The translations under genes were made by a program, and so were the position numbers. The notes below the pieces were generated by a model. That model ran no database searches, was not told where the DNA came from, and saw only the letters and a list, made by a program, of their open reading frames with translations. From positions 1-24,198 of the IMG/VR virus record IMGVR_UViG_3300036885_000535: a stretch of 24,198 nt of DNA. One strand, 5' to 3'. This DNA comes from a virus. Below are positions 1 to 8,662 of this stretch, piece by piece (the first letter of the stretch is position 1; every line of letters starts with the position of its first letter).

Positions 1-3000
1 GGCACTCGGGTTCCCGTCCGTCCTGGTGTATCCACCGCAGTCGTTCTGACCGAAGAGCAGGTAGCCCTTCGGATCCGAGATGATGTCCCCAGACTGCTGG
101 GGCATCTGGTCCCTGTTGTAGCCGTAGCTGATGAGCCTCGCCCACAGGGTGGGGTCTGCCGACGGGGCGGCGTAGACCGGCATGGCGCGGCGCCTGATCT
201 CCCAAGTAGCACCGGACAGCGTCTTCGTGGTCCTCACCCCCAAGACCATCGTGGTCCTGGCGTTGTTGATGCTGAGGATGGGCAGGTCGTACTGCATCCC
301 GTTGATGCTGATGTAGTCGTAGCTCGAGGCGCCGGCGTTGATCCCGTCGTGGACCGTGAAGTTGAGGCCCGACTCGACAGACCCGAAGGGCATGGCCGTC
401 CCATCGATGTTGACCAGCGTCACCTGGGAGCCGGAGACGCAGGAGAAGATGCGGTAGGCGTTTCCGGACTGGGTGCCGGACCTGATGAAGAGCCACCTCC
501 CCACGTCCGAGGAGGTGAAGTTCGAGCCGTTGAAGGCGTTGCTGCCCGACGTGAACGAGCCATTCGCCCCCGAGCGAACCAGGAACGGAACGATGGTGTT
601 GCCCCCCGTCGCCAGAGTGATCGTATCGTCGGCCAAGTTCACCAGGCCATTCGCGTTCGCGAAGTCGGACCCTCCAGCGTTGTTGGCCTGGATGAAGTCC
701 ACCCGGGAAACTACTGCACTGAGGAAGTTCGGCTGGCTGGTGACGGTGTCCGTCCGCTGGTAGTTCCACAGGCCGACACGGTTTCCACTGGTGTCGTAGA
801 CCTCAAAGCTGGAGAAGTGCGGAGTGGGGCTGAACCCGTTGCTGTTGTACCGGGGCTGCATCATGAACTTCCACCATCGCCCCTTCCGGTGCGCGGTGTT
901 GAGATCCGAGAAGTCCATGTAGATGGAGTAGCCCTGACCGTCTCCGGAGTACGAGCCCCTGGTGATGAAGGTGCCGTTGTTGATGGTGAACGGAGGGACG
1001 TCATCGTAGCGGACAGAGAGGCGCTTCACCTTCTTCCAGATGGCCTGGGTGCATTGCCAGCTCACACCCGAGTTGCTGGTGTGGGGCGGGATGCGGACCT
1101 GGGCCGTGGTGGGGGTGAGCAGGCGCTCCACGCAGAGGCTGACGGTGGGGGAAGCCTGGCTCGGGGAGTGGATGACCTCCTCTTCGCGGACCCCGTTCCA
1201 GACCTGGAAGGAGATGCCGGAAGCCGTCACGGTCCAGGCCTTGGCCGTCTGGTCGAGGTTGCTAACGGTGACGGTGGTGCCATCGACGCTGACGGAGGTG
1301 ATGCGCCAGTACCCGAGATCGGCCCCGACAGTCCCCAAGGTCGTCTTCAGGATCGAGCCCTCCTCGTTCTGGTTGAAGCGGCCAGCGGAAGAAACGAGGG
1401 TGTTCCCGTTCTGGGTCACCACCCCGTCGGAGCCGGACACCCCATCCAGCGAGCCCATGAAGTCGCTGCTGGTGAGGGAGATCGTGCTGTTGTTGGCGTT
1501 GTAGGTGAGGTTGTTGGTGCCAGTGCAGCGCCACGTCGTGGTGTTGGTGGCGGGGGCGGCGCCATCGGGGTACATGAACATCGTCCCGATGAGACCATGG
1601 TAGGTGCTGGTGAAGCAGAAGGACTGGGAGGCATCCCACTGTTGGGCGTTGGTATTCCACCCACGCATGATGACGGCGCCAACCTCGACGTCACACCCGA
1701 GGTCTAGGATCGCGGCCTGCCCCATGACAGTGGAGGCCAGGTTTCCGAACCAGTAGGTAGGCCCTTGGGTGTTCGCCGGAGCCCTCTCGATCATGCCGTC
1801 GAAGGGGGTCTCGACTGTGGCCGGGTCGAAGGCGGTGAGCCCGTCGATGCCGGTGTAGGAGCCCAGGCCGGGCCCGTACTGGGCGCTGGTGGTGTTCCAG
1901 ACCTGCCAGTAGAACTTGTGCCCAGAGCTGCCCGTCGGCCCCAAAAGAGCTGGGATGGCGAACTTGGTGCCCTCCGCACTCTCGCTCAAGAGAGTCTTCG
2001 GACCGTAGTAGGCCTCGTAGAAGATGTTGTTGAGGTCCTGGGTGTTGTCCTTGCCGAGTCCGTCGGCCAACAGGCAGGTGGTGACCTCGGGGCCGGCGTT
2101 GGAGCCGACGGTGCCAATGTCCCAGACCGTGTACTGCAGCCCGCTCTCGTTCCCGCTCGAGCCGGCCCAGGTGGTGCCGTCACAATCTCCCAGGACGACA
2201 TGGCCGCTGTCGGTGTAGCTGTTGACCCGGTAGATCTTCTGCTGGGTGCCGGACTCGATGCGGAGGTAGCGGCCGGCATCGCTCGAGGTGAAGCTCGAAC
2301 CCGTGAAGGTTGTGGAACCAGTGCTGAGGGCTCCATCAGTCCTCACAGCGGGGGCTCCGCTGGGCTTGATGATGCCGGCCGTGCCAAGGAACTCGTTGTT
2401 GGCCGGGGTCGCCCCGCCCTGGGGGGTGAACTTCACCCGGACCCCCATCACGAGGTCTTGGAAGGTCGTGTGCATCGACTTGCCACTGCAGTTCGGGGAA
2501 GAGGTAGCGTCTGGGAGGCTCCCCAACACCACTTCTTGCGGAACCCAGGCGCCTCCGATCCACTGATACTGGATCTCGGGCAGGTAGAGGAAGATGAACC
2601 TCTGGACGATCTGGTAGGACCCGGGAGTGAGTATCATAGCCCCGCCGTAGGGGTCCGCGATCACCCGAGTTCCGTAGCCGTCTCCCCTGTAGAAGTTGAG
2701 AAGGTAGTCCTGATCTCTGTGTCCCTGATACCAGTTGTCCGCTTGGCGGGAGTACTGAAGAAGCTCGGTCCTCGAAGAGTAGTTGGTGACCCCCACCCCG
2801 AACACTCTTCCGTCGGGACCGAAGAAGAAGCTCTTGGTGGTGTCTCCGAGGTAGAAGCGGCTGAAGTAGGAGCAGTGGGGCCAGTTGGCGGGGTTCTGGT
2901 AGGAGCTGGCGTACTGGTTGTCCTGCCCCTGGTAGCGAGAGAAGTTCGCCGTCATGAAGTTGCTGAGCGGGATCTTGATCATCCCGTAGTTGCCCCCAAT

Positions 3001-5118
3001 CCACAGCTCACGGAAGGCAGAGTGTGGGTTGATCGCCATCGACCACATGTTGGTGGTGGCTGCGGGGGTGTTGACGGGGGAACCCCCCGGAGTCTGCAGG
3101 TCGGTCCCTGTCCTGTACTGCAGGGTCGCGGTGGATGGGTCGAGCTTGTATACCGCCCATGCAGCGGCGGAGTTGGTCAGCGCGCCGCTCAGCTCGTTCG
3201 AGATCCAATAGAGGCAGCCGGTGTACTGGTCCACCTCCATCTTCTGGGTCTCACTCCACCAGTTCTGGGACATCCCTGAGCGCCCTCGCGTGAGACCAGC
3301 GCAGGTCAGGAAGAGGAAGGTCCCGGGGGCCAGGGACTCCATGTAGTAGTGCTTGCCGTTGTTGGTGAGGTCGACGTGGTAGTAGTCCCCGAAGCAGATC
3401 CAGACTCGGTCACCGATGGACCAGCTCCTGCCAGTGTCGCCAGCGAAGGTCACTGCCTCACCAGCCAGCGTGGTCACCGTGAAGTTCTGGCCGTCGGTGA
3501 CCGTGGCAATGAGGTAGGTCCCCATGTCGGCACCGGCGAGGATCTTGATGGCCCGGCCCTTGTCGTAGGCCGTCATCGAGCTCGAGGCGTCGACGCAGGC
3601 ACCTCCACCATTGGTGGTGGTCAGGGCCGTGCCTGAGCGAGCTCTACTCCTGTCCACCGCCACCCCGGAGACGAGGTCGGAGGGCATCCCTGCCCCGGTT
3701 CCCCAGTAGGTGGTGGTGAAGTCCCTCTTGATGGAGATGAGCTTGCCGGTTCCCACGCCAGCGTTGTATCGACTGCAGGCGATGTACATTGTCCCGTCGC
3801 TGCCTTGGTCGATACCGGACACCATGTTCCCATCCACCATGGGAATGGGCTGGGAGAGCAGAGAAGCATTTGCACCACCCGCAGCAGCGCCACTGGCCAC
3901 CTCGCACAAGGACTCCGGGCTCTTGTAGTTCCAGAACCCGATGCTGGGGCGTGGGGGGTTGGTGAGGGGCCCACCTTGGAGGTTGGTGGAGTTGTAGGCG
4001 TAGCACAGGTTCTGCAAGTACCACATGTGCTGGGTCACGGTGTCGAAGGAGCCCCCACAACAGACTCCCCCAGCGTAGCCGGAATAGTCTGCCCCAGAGG
4101 TATTGAAGGTGGCGCAGTTGTCGTAGGCGTTGCTGAGAACCATCCGAAAGTCGGTGGCGATCCCGAAGTCGTATTGCCAGGTGCCAGCCCCCGCACCATC
4201 GTGGGAGTGGTAGGGGCGTAGCCCAAACCAGTAGGAGCCGAGCTGGGAAGAGTCCGAGGGGGACGGTGAGCCGGACTTGAACGGATGGATCCGGCAGATG
4301 TAGCTCATCCGGTTGATGCCGGGGTCGAACGAGCCGTCGAATGAGACAGCGCCCGTGCTGAAGGGGATGACGCTGACTTCATTGAAGAAGGCCCTCTTTG
4401 GGCCGTAGGCGGCGAAGACGGACTCGGACACCGTCGGGTTGAAGAGGGTGCCGTCGAACATGACGAGCTGGAAGTACCAGTAGGATCCGTCGTAGTAGAT
4501 CTGCCTGGGCCAGTACTGACCCTTGCTGGAGCCGGTGGTGATGTAGACGTGGTCGAACCGTCCAGGCTTGATGTCGTAGTCGAAGTCTGAGGCGCCCTCC
4601 CTCACCCAGGAAGAGCCAGAGGTGATCGTCAAAGTGGCAGACGCATCGACCTGCAGAGGGTGGGTGTATGGAAGGCCGATCTGCCTGGCGGGGATATCGG
4701 AGACAGAGAAACCATCCACACTCCCGCCACCGGAGTTGCCGAAGCCTGCGTAGATTCCAGCGATGACCTTGCAGTCGTCCGACGAAGTGAAACCGAGGAC
4801 ATTGTTGTAGAAGCGAAGGCGGGGCTCATCTGAGTTGGAGCAGATGTTCACGTTGTAGTTCGCGTGGTAGCCAGCAGTCCCGCTCTCGTCCACGCTGCTC
4901 CAGCCCAACAAAGCTCCAGGAGTCGGGAAGATCGGGGGCAGCTTCCACGGGTTCAGGTTCAACCACATACTGTCCCAGTAGGCCTGATCCCACCAGCTCT
5001 GGAGATAGCCCTTGACTCGGTAGGAGTTGACGAAGTTGCCAGCCTGGAGCCTCTCACGCACCCCTCCCAGGCCGGTGACTTCGACCGAGAGTTGTCCTGC
5101 GATTCCGTGGGAAGACAT
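1..5118 (-). CDS. Giant fibre/tail-tip-like virion protein, 3' end cut by the window
   Basis: I read the reverse frame codon by codon from the ATG at 5118 to base 1 and found no stop, so at least 1,706 residues are encoded and the C-terminus lies outside. The start follows a GAGAGG ribosome site that begins in the stop codon of the upstream gene. The product is rich in Gly, Ser, Thr, Asn, Trp and Tyr with few charged helices, a beta-rich composition typical of phage fibres, receptor-binding proteins and tail-tip proteins. I recognise no enzyme motif. Four diverged copies of a domain of about 70 residues lie near residues 503-569, 929-1002, 1232-1309 and 1520-1592; their signature is G-R-x-L-x-I-x-S-G, then a Y-R-[IV] strand, then S-G-L-x-[FY]-x-V-x-D. 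Placement at the end of the structural series, after a laminin-G-like protein, fits a host-contact role. The fibre assignment is inferred from size, composition and context. Confidence 0.75.
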   Translation of the reverse strand, partial: MSSHGIAGQLSVEVTGLGGVRERLQAGNFVNSYRVKGYLQSWWDQAYWDSMWLNLNPWKLPPIFPTPGALLGWSSVDESGTAGYHANYNVNICSNSDEPRLRFYNNVLGFTSSDDCKVIAGIYAGFGNSGGGSVDGFSVSDIPARQIGLPYTHPLQVDASATLTITSGSSWVREGASDFDYDIKPGRFDHVYITTGSSKGQYWPRQIYYDGSYWYFQLVMFDGTLFNPTVSESVFAAYGPKRAFFNEVSVIPFSTGAVSFDGSFDPGINRMSYICRIHPFKSGSPSPSDSSQLGSYWFGLRPYHSHDGAGAGTWQYDFGIATDFRMVLSNAYDNCATFNTSGADYSGYAGGVCCGGSFDTVTQHMWYLQNLCYAYNSTNLQGGPLTNPPRPSIGFWNYKSPESLCEVASGAAAGGANASLLSQPIPMVDGNMVSGIDQGSDGTMYIACSRYNAGVGTGKLISIKRDFTTTYWGTGAGMPSDLVSGVAVDRSRARSGTALTTTNGGGACVDASSSMTAYDKGRAIKILAGADMGTYLIATVTDGQNFTVTTLAGEAVTFAGDTGRSWSIGDRVWICFGDYYHVDLTNNGKHYYMESLAPGTFLFLTCAGLTRGRSGMSQNWWSETQKMEVDQYTGCLYWISNELSGALTNSAAAWAVYKLDPSTATLQYRTGTDLQTPGGSPVNTPAATTNMWSMAINPHSAFRELWIGGNYGMIKIPLSNFMTANFSRYQGQDNQYASSYQNPANWPHCSYFSRFYLGDTTKSFFFGPDGRVFGVGVTNYSSRTELLQYSRQADNWYQGHRDQDYLLNFYRGDGYGTRVIADPYGGAMILTPGSYQIVQRFIFLYLPEIQYQWIGGAWVPQEVVLGSLPDATSSPNCSGKSMHTTFQDLVMGVRVKFTPQGGATPANNEFLGTAGIIKPSGAPAVRTDGALSTGSTTFTGSSFTSSDAGRYLRIESGTQQKIYRVNSYTDSGHVVLGDCDGTTWAGSSGNESGLQYTVWDIGTVGSNAGPEVTTCLLADGLGKDNTQDLNNIFYEAYYGPKTLLSESAEGTKFAIPALLGPTGSSGHKFYWQVWNTTSAQYGPGLGSYTGIDGLTAFDPATVETPFDGMIERAPANTQGPTYWFGNLASTVMGQAAILDLGCDVEVGAVIMRGWNTNAQQWDASQSFCFTSTYHGLIGTMFMYPDGAAPATNTTTWRCTGTNNLTYNANNSTISLTSSDFMGSLDGVSGSDGVVTQNGNTLVSSAGRFNQNEEGSILKTTLGTVGADLGYWRITSVSVDGTTVTVSNLDQTAKAWTVTASGISFQVWNGVREEEVIHSPSQASPTVSLCVERLLTPTTAQVRIPPHTSNSGVSWQCTQAIWKKVKRLSVRYDDVPPFTINNGTFITRGSYSGDGQGYSIYMDFSDLNTAHRKGRWWKFMMQPRYNSNGFSPTPHFSSFEVYDTSGNRVGLWNYQRTDTVTSQPNFLSAVVSRVDFIQANNAGGSDFANANGLVNLADDTITLATGGNTIVPFLVRSGANGSFTSGSNAFNGSNFTSSDVGRWLFIRSGTQSGNAYRIFSCVSGSQVTLVNIDGTAMPFGSVESGLNFTVHDGINAGASSYDYISINGMQYDLPILSINNARTTMVLGVRTTKTLSGATWEIRRRAMPVYAAPSADPTLWARLISYGYNRDQMPQQSGDIISDPKGYLLFGQNDCGGYTRTDGNPSA
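343..561 (-). repeat. Fibre domain repeat, copy 4
   Basis: Codes for about 73 residues starting GSFTSGSNAF and ending NFTVHDG, with S-S-D-V-G-R-W-L-F-I-R-S-G in the middle. It aligns closely with the copy at 2113-2334, sharing FTSSD, GR, SGTQ, YR, DGT and ESGL in the same order. The repeat is protein-level; the DNA has diverged. Confidence 0.8.
1192..1425 (-). repeat. Fibre domain repeat, copy 3 (diverged)
   Basis: About 78 residues beginning GVVTQNGNTL and ending SFQVWNG. It keeps the order G-x-I, G-T-x-x-x-x-x-G, Y-W-R-I-T-S-V, a valine-rich strand and S-G-I-x-F-x-V-W, but lacks the T-S-S-D motif of copies 2 and 4. Membership is less certain. Confidence 0.55.
2113..2334 (-). repeat. Fibre domain repeat, copy 2
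   Basis: About 74 residues beginning GALSTGSTTF and ending YTVWDIG. It contains FTSSDAGRYLRIESGTQ, then Y-R-V, a strand with V-V-L, D-G-T-T and E-S-G-L-Q-Y-T-V. This is the best match to the copy at 343-561. Confidence 0.8.
3412..3615 (-). repeat. Fibre domain repeat, copy 1 (diverged, tentative)
   Basis: About 68 residues containing Y-D-K-G-R-A-I-K-I-L-A-G, G-T-Y-L-I-A-T-V and F-T-V-T-T-L-A-G-E-A. The order of G-R-x-[LI]-x-I, a Tyr strand and a V-T strand matches the other copies, but side-chain identity is low. Boundaries are approximate. Confidence 0.4.
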
Positions 5119-5127
5119 GAACCTCTC

Positions 5128-5679
5128 CTAGCCGATGGCCTGCATGAAGATCTTGTAGGTGACCTCGAGCGTCTGGCTCGTGGTCCTGAACTTGGGTGGG
5201 GTCACCAAGGAGTAGGCGGTGTAGTGAGCACCCGCGTACCAGTCGATGGAGTTCCTGTTGGTGATGCCGATGTTGCCCACGGTGTGATTGACCGAGGGAG
5301 TCCCAAAGACGTAGCTGAAGGTATGGGAGTGGTCGACGTTGTTGAGAGTGGCAGTGAGCCAGGAGGAGTTGAACACGTCCGCACCGACGGAGCCGCCAAC
5401 ACTCCATCTCCGTGCATCCGGAGTCTCGGTGCATGGAGTGATCATGATGATGGCCTGGTAGAGGGCATCGTTGCCGAAGAAGTACTGGATCCTCATCCAC
5501 TCAGTGATGACGTTGTGCTGGTCGAGCTTCCAGATCTCCTCCCCGGTCTTCTCTTCCCGACACACCGCCGAGACGTGGCCACGGAAGGAAACCCCGAGCC
5601 CACCGTCGGAGCTCTTCTTCTGCTGGAGCTTCTTGAGCACCCAATCGACCTCTTCTGGAGAGAGCTGTTCAACGTTCAT
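5128..5679 (-). CDS. Beta-rich virion structural protein candidate, 183 aa
   Basis: I chose ATG 5679 (MNVEQLSPEE) because a TGAGG ribosome site lies 5 bases upstream and includes the stop codon of the preceding gene; the open frame further upstream has no comparable start. Residues 1-25 are a charged helix with the sequence LQQKKSSDGG. The rest is beta-type, with G-x-V-S-A-V, N-V-I-T-E-W and a C-terminal strand T-L-E-V-T-Y-K-I. I recall similar C-terminal strands in uncharacterised tail-associated phage proteins, but I cannot name a family. It lies between the laminin-G-like protein and the giant fibre, with 7-9 base gaps on either side, so a fibre-base, connector or adhesin-associated role is plausible. 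Function unknown. Confidence 0.7.
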   Translation of the reverse strand: MNVEQLSPEEVDWVLKKLQQKKSSDGGLGVSFRGHVSAVCREEKTGEEIWKLDQHNVITEWMRIQYFFGNDALYQAIIMITPCTETPDARRWSVGGSVGADVFNSSWLTATLNNVDHSHTFSYVFGTPSVNHTVGNIGITNRNSIDWYAGAHYTAYSLVTPPKFRTTSQTLEVTYKIFMQAIG

Positions 5680-5686
5680 GGCTGCC

Positions 5687-5947
5687 TCACCAAGCGATGG
5701 GAACCCCTGCGCGAGTAGGATAGCGGAAGAGCTCTCCACCACCAGCACCAAGTTGTGGAACCGAGCTCTCTGTGAACCCCAGCTTGATCGGGGTCCTGTT
5801 GATGAAGCTGACCCTAGAGAAGTCCGGGGCGGGGGGCCCACCGGCCCCTATCAGACCGGGTGCGGCTTCCACGAACCCCAGCTTCACCGGGGTTCGGTTG
5901 ACTAGGTAGACTCTCTGGAAGTCAGGGGCTGGGGGACCGCCCGAGCC
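5687..5947 (-). repeat. 33-residue tandem repeat at the C-terminus of the laminin-G-like protein
   Basis: Residues 521-553 and 554-586 are near-identical units: G-[SA]-GGPPAPDF-x-R-V, then [VI]-N-R-T-P-[VI]-K-L-G-F-[VT]-E. A third partial unit starts with GAGG at residue 587 and diverges. The period is exactly 33 codons (99 bases). Such short C-terminal repeats could be trimer-tip or partner-binding segments; this is inferred. Confidence 0.85.
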
Positions 5948-7507
5948 AGTGTAGGAGATGTCAGCCATCTCCTTGTCATGGTTGATGACGGGAGTGGCGG
6001 CGTTGAATCCCCAGTAGACGACCCCCTGCCCAAGGTAGTCGATGACATAGTTGCTGCTCAGGGCCTGCAAGAACGGCTTGCCGCTCTTGTCCAGGGCTCG
6101 AGCGAAGTAGATAGAGCCGAAGACCCTGTTGGGAACCGGGTAGAAGTAGAAGGTGCCACCCTGGCCCACTGTGAATGCAGTGAGGGGCGCGGTGACAGTG
6201 CCGAGGAGAAGGTCCTGTCCCCCAGAGTAGCGCCAGATCTCGAACCCGTAGGCTCCTGCCGTGGCCGGGATGAGGATGCCGAAAGGGTTGGGGTAGAACT
6301 CGATGGTGAAGAAGCCGGGGTTGTCGAGGTACTGCCGGCGCCTGTTCTCGAACCAGGGGTTCCCCGAAGGACCCCCAGTTCCGACCCTGGCTCCTTCAAG
6401 AACCGGGTCGGCCTTGAGCTGGTTGCCTTGGTCGAAGACCGTGTGGACGTTCTGGGTGGTGGGGACATCCGTCGCTGTCGCCGTGATCTTGTAGATCTTC
6501 GAGTTCGTCACGAAGATGATGAGCAGGGTGTCGGTGCCGGCGTCGTAGACCAGCTTGGGCTTGCCTGCGGCCCCCGGAGCAGTACCTCCAGTGGTGAGCT
6601 GGATCTCGGGCGAGAAGTAGCCCAAGGGCTGCTCTCTGATGACGAACAGGTCCAGGTCCCTCTCATAGGTCCACCACCTACAGCCAGTGCTCAGCTCCGC
6701 CGACCCCACGTTCTTGACCGTGCCGTTGAGGGTCAGTCGGTTGGAGTTGGCCGCCAGGGAGATGCGGTAGTAGGCTGCCCTCAAGTAGGGGTTGGCCAAC
6801 CTGGCCGTGTCGTGGATGGAGACCTCGTCGATGATGCCCAACCACTTCGAGTTGTCCGAGGAGAGTCCGCTCTGCCCGAGGCGCAGCACCTGGGTCATCG
6901 GGGTGCCCGTCGTGGGCAGTGGAGCTGGGATGGAGCGGTAGTCGGTCCCGGGGTTCGCCGAGTAGACGGCGCTGGCCCAGCTCACCAAGAAGCCGTCGAC
7001 GTACAAGGCGCAGGTGCAGTTACCTCCACCGACGTCCGTGCGAACCAAGACCACCGACTGGAAGCGCCCTGCCTTGAAGACCCCGTTCGCGCTCTTCCAG
7101 GTCATGGTGGCCTGGTTGCCCAGCATGTGCATGTAGACAATGCTGCCGTTGCTGTCGACGGAGAGCCGGTAGAGGGTGTTGCTGGTGTTGGTGCCCCCGG
7201 TGCCCTCACAGGACAGGATGGTGCGCTGCAGGGAGCCCGTGGAGTTGAACTGGGTCACCTGCACCCAGGTGATGAGGGTCAGGCTCGAGAGGAGCTGGAA
7301 CGGGGTAGAGTCCACGGGGGAAGCGATGGTGGCGGCGCCGTCGAACTGGCGCCCGTTGCCCACTCGAGCGGGAACCGCAGCGACGGCTGAGGTGACGGTC
7401 AGGGGCCGGCCGTACGAGCCCTCGTCGAGGGCCTGATCCGTCTCATTCGCCTCGTCGAAGCCCCAGTAGGCGACGACGTGCGAGTCGATGGGCAGCCGGT
7501 CTGCCAT
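5687..7507 (-). CDS. Laminin-G/concanavalin-A-like domain virion protein, 606 aa
   Basis: Residues about 10-240 read as a laminin-G/concanavalin-A-like jelly-roll: A-Y-W-G-F-D-E near the start, G-R-Q-F-D-G, L-T-L-I-T-W-V-Q-V, L-Y-V-D-G-F-L-V-S-W, and the closing strand I-I-D-E-V-S-I-H-D-T-A-R-L. This fold is common in phage tail proteins that bind glycans or mediate contact. The middle (250-480) is beta-rich without a recognised motif. A second Y-W-G-F-N occurs near residue 497. The C-terminal 86 residues are a 33-residue repeat, annotated separately. The start ATG 7507 lies four bases beyond the upstream stop; the ribosome site is weak (AGGA 11 bases away or GAGGG directly adjacent), so translational coupling is likely. 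Placed next to the giant fibre, it is probably an adhesin or tail-tip component; that role is inferred. Confidence 0.8.
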   Translation of the reverse strand: MADRLPIDSHVVAYWGFDEANETDQALDEGSYGRPLTVTSAVAAVPARVGNGRQFDGAATIASPVDSTPFQLLSSLTLITWVQVTQFNSTGSLQRTILSCEGTGGTNTSNTLYRLSVDSNGSIVYMHMLGNQATMTWKSANGVFKAGRFQSVVLVRTDVGGGNCTCALYVDGFLVSWASAVYSANPGTDYRSIPAPLPTTGTPMTQVLRLGQSGLSSDNSKWLGIIDEVSIHDTARLANPYLRAAYYRISLAANSNRLTLNGTVKNVGSAELSTGCRWWTYERDLDLFVIREQPLGYFSPEIQLTTGGTAPGAAGKPKLVYDAGTDTLLIIFVTNSKIYKITATATDVPTTQNVHTVFDQGNQLKADPVLEGARVGTGGPSGNPWFENRRRQYLDNPGFFTIEFYPNPFGILIPATAGAYGFEIWRYSGGQDLLLGTVTAPLTAFTVGQGGTFYFYPVPNRVFGSIYFARALDKSGKPFLQALSSNYVIDYLGQGVVYWGFNAATPVINHDKEMADISYTGSGGPPAPDFQRVYLVNRTPVKLGFVEAAPGLIGAGGPPAPDFSRVSFINRTPIKLGFTESSVPQLGAGGGELFRYPTRAGVPIAW

Positions 7508-7510
7508 CCC

Positions 7511-8653
7511 TCACCAGGTCCTCTTCATGAAGTCGGAGGCGAGCTTGCTGAAGTCGACCGAGGAGACGACCTGCTTGGCCGCGGTGAGGGCCCCCGGGTC
7601 TGGGCGCATCTGCATGCCCAAGGCCCTCTTGCCCTTGTTGATCCAGCCGCGGACCCCGGTCTCCTGGGCCATCGTGTTGCGAGCTGCCTCGCCCTTGGCC
7701 GCTGCGGCCGCAGGGTTGAGAGCGGAGGGCCTGGCCACTGCGGCCGCGGCCGGAGCGGCCGCGCCTGTGGCTCCTGCAGCGGCTGGCACGGCAGCCTTGG
7801 CCGCCTTGCGTGCGGCCAGGTTTTCGAACCCAGCCACGCGCTTCATGTCCTGCATGCCCTTGCCACCCCCACGGATGCCAGTGGCCATCGCATCCCGGGA
7901 CATCTCTCCGATGCGGCCCGTTGTACCGGCGGCCCTCATGGCCAGGGGCTTGGCCGCGTAGCCGGCGCCCGCGCCCAGCGCCGCCCCGCCGGCGATGTTC
8001 TTGGCCATGTAGCCCAGACGGCTCTTCTGCTGCCCGGTGTTGGGGTCCACCCCAGGGTTTCCGAGAGCGCCTCGAGCGGCGCCCAGACCGGCACCCACCA
8101 TCGCCCCACCGCCCGTGAGGGCGTTCCTGCTGGAGCTGATGGCCCCGTGCATCCCTCTGCCGGCCAGGCCCTGCATTCCGGTCTTGAGAGCGCCCAGCAT
8201 GGGGGCGGCCGTCTTCTCCATGCTGCTCTTCTTCTCCTTCCCCTTCTTGCCTCGCTTGATGTTCTCGTCGTGGTGGGCCATGTAGCGCCCGATCTGGTAG
8301 CCGGCGCCGCCGGGGAGGAAGAGGGCGCCCGCGGCCTGGGGAACTCCGAACTCGTACTTCTCGCCCCTCTTCTTCTGCTCGGTCCCGTAGTGGTGGCCGA
8401 CAGCTCCCCCCAAGAGCTGGTCGAAGACGGCGGTCTTCTCCTTCTGCGCCATCTCCGAGCCCATCTGCACGGCCATCGCGCACTTCTCCTCCCACTCGTT
8501 CTGCTGGGAGAGGGCGAGTTGGCCGATGAAGGAGCCCTCCCCGCCGTTCTTCACGAACTCGTCGAGCTGGTCGATGGTCATCGACTCGAAGGTCTCTTCG
8601 AGCTCTTCCGGGCCGTCGCTGAGAGCGCTGGCCATCTTGGTCATCGGGTCCAT
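7511..8653 (-). CDS. Gly/Ala-rich internal virion protein candidate with KEKKSS tag, 380 aa
   Basis: ATG 8653 follows TAGGAGG with a 5-base spacer; the ribosome site contains the stop codon of the upstream gene. Residues 1-80 are acidic and helical and include MTKMASA and AQKEKTAVF. Residues 107-125 and about 185-245 are glycine-zipper-like (GGAGYQIGR, GAGLGAARGAL, GGAALGAGAGY), suggesting membrane-interacting helices. Between them, residues 133-150 hold the basic tag K-R-G-K-K-G-K-E-K-K-S-S-M-E-K-T-A-A, also seen in capsid-region proteins. Residues 285-325 are nearly all Ala, Pro and Lys. The C-terminus ends VDFSKLASDFMKRTW. I do not recognise the family. The composition and tag suggest a packaged or ejected virion protein; this is inference. 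Confidence 0.75.
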   Translation of the reverse strand: MDPMTKMASALSDGPEELEETFESMTIDQLDEFVKNGGEGSFIGQLALSQQNEWEEKCAMAVQMGSEMAQKEKTAVFDQLLGGAVGHHYGTEQKKRGEKYEFGVPQAAGALFLPGGAGYQIGRYMAHHDENIKRGKKGKEKKSSMEKTAAPMLGALKTGMQGLAGRGMHGAISSSRNALTGGGAMVGAGLGAARGALGNPGVDPNTGQQKSRLGYMAKNIAGGAALGAGAGYAAKPLAMRAAGTTGRIGEMSRDAMATGIRGGGKGMQDMKRVAGFENLAARKAAKAAVPAAAGATGAAAPAAAAVARPSALNPAAAAAKGEAARNTMAQETGVRGWINKGKRALGMQMRPDPGALTAAKQVVSSVDFSKLASDFMKRTW

Positions 8654-8662
8654 CAGGTCCTC

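Noticed and set aside
349-3279. Long plus-strand open frames (349-1707 and 1765-3279) opposite the fibre gene
   Set aside because: They are the exact antisense phase of the fibre gene; the minus frame is continuous for 1,706 codons with coherent beta-protein sequence and internal domain repeats.
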